Below, in pieces: positions 1-6,400 of a stretch of DNA of 7,751 bases. Position 1 is the stretch's first letter, and every line of letters starts with the position of its first letter. Both the position numbers and the translations under genes were made by a program. Origin of the DNA: Holophagaceae bacterium (GTDB lineage Bacteria > Acidobacteriota > Holophagae > Holophagales > Holophagaceae); contig PMJK01000144.1 in the NCBI GenBank assembly GCA_003158505.1, positions 22,604-30,354 on the forward strand. The letters run 5' to 3'. The notes under the pieces are model-generated. The model saw only the letters and a list, made by a program, of their open reading frames with translations. It was not told where the DNA came from and ran no database searches.

Positions 1-560
1 GGAAGGATCCGCACCAGCGGTTCCCAGAGGAAGAAGTAGAGGGCGCCCCAGAGGGTGCCTCGCTTGAAGAGGAGACCCACCAGGGTCATCAGGGCGAGCT
101 CGCCCCACCAGGCGCCCACCATGGCCACGATCCGGCCCGGCAGCAGGCCCGGATCACCACCTAGGATCTGGAGGCCGAGGACGCCGATGATGAGCCAGGC
201 GGCCCCCCAGGCGAACCAGGGGAGGCCCTTGCCCAAAGGCAGGGCCCAGACGGGTGCGGGGCGGACCAGCAGCAGCGGCAGGGTCCGCTGTTCGAGATCC
301 TCACGGATGCCCGCGGGGGCCGCCACCAGGGCCATGATGGGTAGCATCATCTTCACGAGCACCTCATGGAAGATCTTGACCGCCTCGGCGGGACTGGCGT
401 CCCCCCCCTTGATCCGGACGATGGTGAAGATGAGGAGACTGATGCCCACGGGAAGGATCACCAGGCCCGCGAGGACCCAGCCGCGGCCCTGCAGGACGCG
501 GGGGGCGTAGCCCCGCGCCGTGGCGCGGATCGTCGCCAGGGGAGACGGGGCGGCGCTCAT
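1..560 (-). CDS. ABC-2 type transporter permease (second permease of the operon), partial
   Basis: This is the membrane subunit of an ABC transporter. It starts at the ATG at 560 and leaves the window at position 1, so 186 codons are visible and the C-terminus is missing. Hydrophobic stretches suggest membrane helices near residues 28-48, 68-85, 113-132, 144-165 and from 168 onward. A charged loop at about 85-100 (REDLEQRTLPLLLVRP) followed by a GK at 110-111 matches the cytoplasmic coupling segment common in ABC-2 permeases, where an acidic/arginine stretch precedes 'RP' and 'GK'. The equivalent segment is present in the upstream permease. The start overlaps the stop of ATPase 2 as ATGA, and a GAAGGA ribosome site (complement of 567-572) lies 6 nt upstream, so the start is secure. 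It presumably pairs with the ATPase encoded just upstream to form an inner-membrane exporter. The substrate is unknown. Confidence 0.85.
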   Translation of the reverse strand, partial: MSAAPSPLATIRATARGYAPRVLQGRGWVLAGLVILPVGISLLIFTIVRIKGGDASPAEAVKIFHEVLVKMMLPIMALVAAPAGIREDLEQRTLPLLLVRPAPVWALPLGKGLPWFAWGAAWLIIGVLGLQILGGDPGLLPGRIVAMVGAWWGELALMTLVGLLFKRGTLWGALYFFLWEPLVRIL

Positions 561-1477
561 GCGTGATCCTTCGTCAGGTACTGGAAAACGGCATCGAGGT
601 TGAGGTCCAGGGGATCCATGGCGCGAATCGGCAGCCCCCCCTCGGCCGCGGCCTTCTGGAGGCGGGGCAGGATGTCCCGGGGGGAGCGCACGGAGATCAC
701 CACCGCCCCCTCCTCCATGCGCAGGGCGGCCAGCTCGGGCTGCTCCACGGCCCAGCGCGCCAGGGCCTGGGCTTCGCCCGTGAGGCGCAGCTCCACCGGG
801 TGGCGGTCCAGCAGCTGGCGGATCTCCGGGACCGAGCCCTCCGCCAGCAGGCGGCCGCGGAACAGCAACAGGATGCGGTCCGTGAGCTGGGCGATCTCGC
901 CCAGGATGTGGCTCGACACCAGGATGCGCGTGCCCTTCTCGGCCAGGTCCCGGAGCAGGGCCATCAAGGTGAGGCGGGCCTCGGGATCCAGTCCGTTAAA
1001 GGGCTCATCGAGGATGAGCAGCTCCGGCTCGTGCATCAGGGCCTGGGCCAAGCGGATGCGCTGCCGCATCCCCTTGGACATCCGCGCGAAGGTGAGATGG
1101 CCCCGGTCCGCCATGCCCACGACATCGAGGACCCGGACCACGGCCACCTTCAGGCCCTCGCCCGACAGTCCCGAAAGCTCAGCCATCATGCGCAGCCAGC
1201 GGTCGGCGCGCAGGCCCGAGGGCAGCCGGTCCCCCTCGGGCACTAGGCCCAGCCGCGACAAGACGGTGGCATTGCGGAAGGGCGCTTCGCCGAAGACCCT
1301 CACCTCGCCGCCCGAAGGCGGTAGCAGGCCCGAGAGCAGTTGGAGCAGCGAGGATTTCCCGGCGCCGTTGGGGCCCAGCAGCCCTGTGATGCCCCCGCCA
1401 TCCGGCAACTCGAAGGTGGTGGGGCTGAGGCCCAGGATGGGGCCGTAGCGGAGGGAGGCGCGGTCGAGGCTGATCAT
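557..1477 (-). CDS. ABC transporter ATP-binding protein (second ATPase of the operon)
   Basis: This 306-residue cytoplasmic ATPase should energise an ABC-2 type permease. Visible motifs are Walker A GPNGAGKSS (residues 35-43, Lys41), signature MSKGMRQ (133-139), Walker B LLILDEP (153-159, Glu158 catalytic), D-loop GLD (162-164) and switch His190. The Q-loop position reads VPE rather than Q, which is common in this subfamily. Residues from about 225 to 306 form a C-terminal accessory domain of the kind found on drug- and lipid-export ATPases. The ATG at 1477 is preceded by GAGGTG (complement of 1486-1491) 8 nt away and overlaps the permease stop by one base (TGATG). The frame stays open upstream to 2188, but that extension is antisense-like arginine/proline/glycine-rich noise lying over the permease gene, so it is excluded. 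The stop overlaps the next gene by 4 nt. The substrate cannot be inferred. Confidence 0.93.
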   Translation of the reverse strand: MISLDRASLRYGPILGLSPTTFELPDGGGITGLLGPNGAGKSSLLQLLSGLLPPSGGEVRVFGEAPFRNATVLSRLGLVPEGDRLPSGLRADRWLRMMAELSGLSGEGLKVAVVRVLDVVGMADRGHLTFARMSKGMRQRIRLAQALMHEPELLILDEPFNGLDPEARLTLMALLRDLAEKGTRILVSSHILGEIAQLTDRILLLFRGRLLAEGSVPEIRQLLDRHPVELRLTGEAQALARWAVEQPELAALRMEEGAVVISVRSPRDILPRLQKAAAEGGLPIRAMDPLDLNLDAVFQYLTKDHA

Positions 1478-2337
1478 CAGATCACCACCTCGGAGGGCCG
1501 GGTCCGCCGGGCGGCCACGAAGGTCCAAAGGCCGATGTGAAGGGCAGTGCCCAGGATCGCGGGAAGCCACGCCACCATGGGGTGCTCCACCCCCACGAAG
1601 AGCTGGGGCCACGTCTCGGCCAGCAGGATGGGGTTCAGGGCATCGATGGCCTGGAGCCCTGTTAGGCCATGGATCATGGAGGCCAGGGTCCCGGTGCCCA
1701 GGACCAGTCCCAGCACCCAGCCGATGCCAGCCCGCGGCGTGGCGGCCATGCTGGAGGCACCCACGGCCAGGGAGCCCATGAGGACCGAGCTGAGGGCCAT
1801 GGCGGGCAGCAGCCGCAGGGGAGCTGTGACCCAGACGGGACCGCTCGTTCCCGCCAGCACCAGGGACATCAGCCAGGGCAGGAGCGCGAAGGGCAGCAGG
1901 ATGGCGAAGGGGAGCGCGGAGGCAAAGCCGAGCTTGGCGAGCAGGTAATCCTTGGGCGCCACAGGATGGGCGTACATCAGGGGACGGACCCGGTAGAGCG
2001 TGTCCCGGGCCACGAGCCCGCCGCCCACCAGAGCCACCATGAACCAGAGCAGATAGCTGGCGGGATTCAGCAGGTCCGCCTGGAAATCTGCCCCCTGACT
2101 GAGGATGGTCCTCGCGAAGTCCTGCACGGACCTGAAGGCCTGGTTCGTTTGAAGCAGGTGGTCCACATAGATGCGGGCCACTTTCCATAGCAGCATCATC
2201 AGGAAGGCGAAGCCGAAGAAGCGGCCGATCTTCTGCCGCCAGAGCCGGGCGAAGTCGAAGCGCATGAGCACCAGGGCCGGGGGTTGGCCCTGGTGGAGGT
2301 CCGGCGCGGGGGGGAGCGTGGGCGCGTAGATGGGCAT
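1477..2337 (-). CDS. ABC-2 type transporter permease (first permease of the operon)
   Basis: This 286-residue integral membrane protein has about six predicted helices, near residues 40-57, 94-112, 133-160, 175-198, 204-222 and 255-276, as expected for an ABC-2 permease. The segment 111-135 (RDTLYRVRPLMYAHPVAPKD followed by YLLAK) matches the cytoplasmic coupling element of the family and parallels the one in the downstream permease. A soluble proline-rich N-terminus of about 35 residues precedes the first helix, and no cleavable signal peptide is evident. The frame is open to 2397, but the ATG at 2337 is chosen. It lies 1 nt after the stop of ATPase 1, with a strong AGGAGGG ribosome site 5 nt upstream, and the 20 extra residues would overlap the ATPase. 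It is probably co-translated with ATPase 1 and forms the export channel with it. The transported compound is unknown. Confidence 0.9.
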   Translation of the reverse strand: MPIYAPTLPPAPDLHQGQPPALVLMRFDFARLWRQKIGRFFGFAFLMMLLWKVARIYVDHLLQTNQAFRSVQDFARTILSQGADFQADLLNPASYLLWFMVALVGGGLVARDTLYRVRPLMYAHPVAPKDYLLAKLGFASALPFAILLPFALLPWLMSLVLAGTSGPVWVTAPLRLLPAMALSSVLMGSLAVGASSMAATPRAGIGWVLGLVLGTGTLASMIHGLTGLQAIDALNPILLAETWPQLFVGVEHPMVAWLPAILGTALHIGLWTFVAARRTRPSEVVI

Positions 2338-2338
2338 C

Positions 2339-3265
2339 TCAGCCCTCCTGCACGGCGGGATGAAGGGCGCGCAATAGCACCTCGTCCAGGCGGTCATGCC
2401 GCGGCGTTGCCTGCACCAGCGTGGCGCCCTGACCTTCAGCCCAGCGGAAGATCCCCGCGGGGTCGGCCTCGGTCAGCTCCAGATCGTAGAGGCCGTTGCG
2501 GGCTTCCAGAAGGGTGCCCAGGTTCGCGAGGGCGGCCTCCTGAGCCGCGTCCAGAGGATCCAGGAAGCGCAGCTCCACACGCTTCGCGAGCGCCATGCGG
2601 AGTCCGGCCATGGAGCCCGCCGCCTTGATCTGACCCTGATCGAGGATCACCAGCTGGTCCGCCACCCGCTCCACATCGCCCAGCAGGTGCGAAGCCAGGA
2701 TGACACCGGTACCCAGCTCGGCGTGGACGCGCAGCACCAGGTCCAGCATGCGGCGCCGCCCGTCGGGATCGAGGCCATTGGTGGGCTCGTCCAGGAAGAT
2801 CAACTCGGGGCTGTGGACCAGGGCCTGGGCCAGCTTCACCCGCTGCCGCATGCCCGTGGAATAGCCGCTGACGGGTCGGTAGCGGGATTCGTCCAGCCCC
2901 ACGAAGTAGAGCACCTCATGGGCGCGATCCCGGGAGGCTTCCGGCGCGAGGCCGCTCAGTTCGCCCCAGAAGGCCACCTGCTCATAGGCCGACGCATCCT
3001 CGATGAGGGCATCGTACTCAGGCATGTAGCCGATGCGGGAGCGCAGCTTCGATGATTCGGGCGCCCCCAGAGGCACCCCCAGCACGGTACCCGAACCCCG
3101 AGAAGGCGGCAGGAGGCCCAGCAGGGCCTTCAGCAGGGTGGACTTCCCGGCGCCGTTGGGCCCCAGCAGGCCCACGATGCCCCGCTCGAGGGACAGGGTC
3201 AGGCCCTTCAGGGCGGGTGCCGCCGTCGCGGCATAGCGCACTTCCAGGTTCTCGAAGGCGATCAA
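2339..3265 (-). CDS. ABC transporter ATP-binding protein (first gene of the operon, TTG start)
   Basis: This is a cytoplasmic ABC ATPase of 308 residues as called. Motifs, numbered from the TTG at 3265, are Walker A GPNGAGKST (35-43, Lys41), signature YSTGMRQ (135-141), Walker B LIFLDEP (155-161, Glu160), D-loop GLD (164-166) and switch His193. As in ATPase 2, the Q-loop reads MPE instead of Q. A C-terminal accessory region of about 90 residues ends in DEVLLRAL, resembling the end of ATPase 2. No in-frame ATG exists before the first motif. The possible starts are TTG at 3277 and TTG at 3265. The latter has GGAG 6 nt upstream and yields MIAFENLEVRY, which aligns with MISLDRASLRY of ATPase 2 and puts both Walker lysines at residue 41, so I prefer it. 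It is the first gene of the operon, divergent from dnaE, and likely partners permease 1. Confidence 0.92.
   Translation of the reverse strand: MIAFENLEVRYAATAAPALKGLTLSLERGIVGLLGPNGAGKSTLLKALLGLLPPSRGSGTVLGVPLGAPESSKLRSRIGYMPEYDALIEDASAYEQVAFWGELSGLAPEASRDRAHEVLYFVGLDESRYRPVSGYSTGMRQRVKLAQALVHSPELIFLDEPTNGLDPDGRRRMLDLVLRVHAELGTGVILASHLLGDVERVADQLVILDQGQIKAAGSMAGLRMALAKRVELRFLDPLDAAQEAALANLGTLLEARNGLYDLELTEADPAGIFRWAEGQGATLVQATPRHDRLDEVLLRALHPAVQEG
2343..2349 (-). promoter_or_regulatory. Strong ribosome binding site for permease 1, inside the end of the ATPase 1 gene
   Basis: The minus strand reads AGGAGGG, 5 nt before the ATG at 2337 and inside the last codons of ATPase 1. It is the best match to a consensus Shine-Dalgarno in the operon. 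It fixes the permease start against the upstream in-frame ATG at 2397. Confidence 0.75.
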
Positions 3266-3271
3266 CGGGAT

Positions 3272-3275
3272 CTCC
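3272..3275 (-). promoter_or_regulatory. Ribosome binding site deciding the TTG start of the first ABC ATPase
   Basis: On the minus strand, GGAG stands 6 nt before the TTG at 3265. The other possible start, TTG at 3277, has only a weak GGAAAG about 14 nt upstream. The homologous N-terminus of the second ATPase supports the same choice. Confidence 0.6.
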
Positions 3276-3288
3276 AAAACATGGGTTC

Positions 3289-3343
3289 AGGCTTTCCAGG
3301 ATGAAGGTGCTACGGGACCGCCTCCGTCAGGCTTAGGCTTTCC
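3289..3343. repeat. Short direct repeats (AGGCTT/AGGCTTTCC) between the divergent genes
   Basis: AGGCTTTCC occurs at 3289-3297 and again at 3335-3343, a spacing of 46 bp. A further AGGCTT at 3329-3334 directly abuts the second copy, giving tandem AGGCTTAGGCTT. These could be binding sites of a regulator of the ABC operon, but they are short and may be chance. Confidence 0.3.
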
Positions 3344-3429
3344 GGCATCATCCTCCCATTTCGCAGGCAGTTCCGCATGCAACCCCGGGGCGGGCCTTCC
3401 CTAGGCGCCTCCCCGGTCATAGCTTCGGG

Positions 3430-3458
3430 TTGACCTTGCGGCACTTGCCCGAAAATGG
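3430..3458 (+). promoter_or_regulatory. Weak candidate dnaE promoter
   Basis: TTGACC (3430-3435) matches five of six bases of the sigma70 -35 consensus. After a 16-17 nt spacer comes an A-rich stretch (AAAATGG, 3452-3458) that is only a poor -10. Transcription from it would start around 3464 and leave a leader of about 18 nt before the ATG at 3482. It would also exclude the alternative dnaE start at 3455. This is an inference from pattern only. Confidence 0.22.
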
Positions 3459-3481
3459 GGCAACCATCAGAGAATGAGCCC

Positions 3482-6400
3482 ATGAGCTTCGCCCATCTCC
3501 ATCTGCACACCGAGCACTCCCTTCTCGACGGGCTCACCCGCATCCCCGAACTCGTGAAGAAGTGCCGGGCCTCGGGCATGCCCGCCGTGGCCGTCACCGA
3601 CCACGGAAACATGTTCGGGATGATGAAGCTCTTCGACGCCTGCGAGAAGACCCAGGACGCCGAGGGTAACTGGGCGGTGAAACCCATCCTGGGCTGCGAA
3701 GTCTACGTGGCCCCGAAGACCCGGTTCGACCGGAAACTCGAGGCGAAGAACGCCACCGGCGAGGAGGGCCTGGAGGACTGCGTGGACCCCAGCGGCTCCC
3801 GGGACGCCGGCTACCACCTGGTCCTGCTGGCGAAGAATTCCGTGGGTTTCACGAACCTCTCCAAGCTCGTGTCCGCGGGGTTCACCGAGGGCTTCTACTA
3901 CAAGCCACGCGTGGACAAGGATCTCCTCCGACAGCACAGCGAAGGCCTCATCGCCATGTCGGCCTGCCTCGGCGGCGAGGTGCAGGCCCGCATCCTGCAG
4001 AACCGTCTGGACCAGGCCGAGCGGGTGTCCCGGGACTTCCGGGACATCTTCGGCGAGGACTTCTACCTCGAAATCCAGGACCAGGGCTTCGACAAGGAGA
4101 AGGAGATCATCCCCTTCCAGAAGGAGCTCGCCACGCGGCTCGGCATCCCCCTGGTGGCCACCAACGACGCTCACTACCTCAACCACGAGGACGCCGACCT
4201 CCACGATACGCTGCTTTGCATCGGCACGAAGACCACCAAGGCCAAGGAGAAGCGCATGCGTTTCGCCACGGACCAGTTCTTCGTGAAGACCCCCGAAGAG
4301 ATGCGGGCCGTGTTCCCGGGAAACCCCGAGTACCTGGAACGCACCCTGGAGATCGCCGCCAAGGTGGACCTCTTCCCCATCACGCGAAAGCCCGTCACAC
4401 CGCGCTTTCCCGTGCCCGCTGGCTACGACCTGGAATCCTACTTCGTGCACATCGCGAAGGAGGCCTTCGAGCAGAGGCTGGCCGAATGCCGCCCCCTCTG
4501 GAAGGCGGGCGCCCTGAAACACACTGAGGCAAAGTACCGCGAGCGTCTGGCCTTCGAACTGGACATGATCCTCAAGATGGGCTTCCCGGGCTACTTCCTG
4601 CTGGTCTGGGACTTCATCTCCAAGGCACGGGAGATGGGCGTGCCCGTGGGCCCCGGCCGCGGTTCCGCCGCCGGCAGCATCGTGGCCTGGTCCATGAAGA
4701 TCACCGACATCGATCCCATGCAGTACGACCTGCTGTTCGAGCGGTTCCTGAACCCGGAGCGCTTGTCCATGCCTGACGTGGACATCGACTTCTGCCGCGA
4801 CGGCCGCCAGAAGGTCATCGACTATGTCACTGAGAAGTACGGCCAGGACAAGGTGTGCAACATCATCACCATCAACCAGCTCAAGACCAAGGCCGTGATC
4901 AAGGATGTGGCCCGGGTCTTCGAGAAGGACTTCGCCTTCGCCAACAACCTTACCAAGCTGGTGCCCCAGGAGCCCGGGAAGCCCATCACCGTGGGCGAGG
5001 CCCTGCAGAAGAGCGACAAGCTGCGCGAGCTCTACGAGTCCGATCCCGAGGTGAAGAACATCCTCGACATCTCGGCCCGGCTGGAGGGCCTGTCGCGCAA
5101 CACAGGCGTCCACGCGGCGGGGGTCATCATCGCGCCAGACGAGCTCACCCAGTTCGCACCCCTCAGCGTGGACAAGGACAAGAAGGTGATGGTGCAGTAC
5201 ACCATGGTCGAGGCCGAGCGGGCGGGCCTGCTGAAGATGGACTTCCTGGGTCTGGAAACCCTCACGCAGATCGCGAAGACCCAGGAGGTCATCGCCCGGC
5301 GCCATGGGCAGCCCAAGGACATGACCACCATCCGAACCTTCGACGACAAGAAGACCTTCGACCTGTTTGCAGCCGGCGACACGGACGGCATCTTCCAGTT
5401 CGAGTCCGGCGGGATGAAGCAGCTGCTGCGCCAGTTGGGGCCGGACCGCTTCGACGACCTCATCGCCTTGAATGCCCTCTTCCGGCCGGGTCCCCTGGGC
5501 GCGGGCATGGGCACCACCTACGTGGAGCGCCGCCACGGCCGCGAGCCCGTGACCTATATGTTCCCGGAGCTGGAGCCCATCCTCTCCCCCACCTACGGCG
5601 TGATCCTGTACCAGGAACAGGTGATGCAGATCGCCAGCCTCATCGCCGGGTACTCCCTAGGCGAGGCGGACATGTTGCGCCGCGCCATGGGCAAGAAGGA
5701 CAAAGCGAAGATGGCCAAAGAGAAATCCAAGTTCATCGAGCAGGGTGCGGCACGGAAATACGACAAGGCCAAGGTGGCCGAGCTCTTCGACCTCATCGAG
5801 TTCTTCGCGGGCTACGGGTTCAACAAGAGCCACAGCGCCGCCTACGCCATGGTGGCCTACGAGACCGCCTACCTGAAGGCCAACTACCCCGTGGAGTTCA
5901 TGGCGGGCCTGCTCTCCACCAAGTCCGGGCGCACGGATGACGTGGCCAAATACGTGCAGAACTGCCGGGAGCGGGGCATTGAGGTGCTGGGCCCCGATAT
6001 CAATGAATCGGCCCTGGACTTCACCGCCACCGGGGATCGGCAAATCCGGTTCGGATTTGCCGCGGTAAAAGGATTGGGGGACGCCGCGCTGCAAGCCATC
6101 CTCGAAGCCCGCCAAGCAGAGGGACGCTTCAAGGATCTGTTCCATGTGCTAAAGAGCACCGACCTCCAGAAGGCCAACCGGAAGGTGTGGGAATCCCTCA
6201 TTAAGGCGGGGGCCTTCGACAGCCTGGAACCCAACCGGGCCGCCCTGCTCCAGGGCCTGCCGGATGCCGTGTCCGCAGCCTCCCGCGGAAGCGGCGATAC
6301 GGGCATGACCAGCCTCTTCGATGACGCCGAGATGGCCACCCTCAGTGGGGACTGGCGGGTGCCTGAGAACATCGAACCTTGGGAGCGCAAGACCCGCCTC

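Larger units (their letters stand above)
3266..3481. promoter_or_regulatory. Divergent intergenic region between the ABC operon and dnaE
   Basis: These 216 bp separate two transcription units that point away from each other, so both promoters should lie here (inferred). I see no convincing coding sequence. A 125-codon minus-strand frame (3310-3687) runs through it but overlaps dnaE and has no recognisable character. The region contains an AGGCTT motif in three copies (3289, 3329, 3335), a self-complementary CCCCGGGG at 3383-3390, and CCGGGG/CCCCGG arms at 3385-3390 and 3411-3416. The only sigma70-like -35 for dnaE is TTGACC at 3430. No clear promoter for the ABC operon was found by eye. Confidence 0.55.

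Noticed and set aside
1478..2188. N-terminal 237-codon extension of the second ATPase frame
   Set aside because: It lies entirely over the permease gene in another frame and is Gly/Pro/Arg/His-rich noise. The ATG at 1477 has a ribosome site and matches the family N-terminus.
3385..3416. CCGGGG/CCCCGG stem in the divergent region considered as a terminator
   Set aside because: No gene ends here (both flanking genes start), the loop is 20 nt and there is no T-tract.
3455..3481. In-frame upstream ATG for dnaE adding nine residues
   Set aside because: It has no ribosome site, the extra residues are not typical of the family, and it overlaps the candidate -10 region.
3310..3687. 125-codon minus-strand frame spanning the dnaE promoter region
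   Set aside because: It overlaps the first 200 nt of dnaE antisense and lacks recognisable features, so it is not a credible gene.
3467..5536. 689-codon minus-strand open frame opposite dnaE
   Set aside because: It is an antisense shadow caused by strong G/C bias at third codon positions. It has Leu/Val/Gly/His-rich composition with no domain, and dnaE is unambiguous on the plus strand.
4855..5940. 361-codon plus-strand frame inside dnaE
   Set aside because: It is a frame-shifted reading of dnaE with Arg/His/Gly/Pro-rich low-complexity content.
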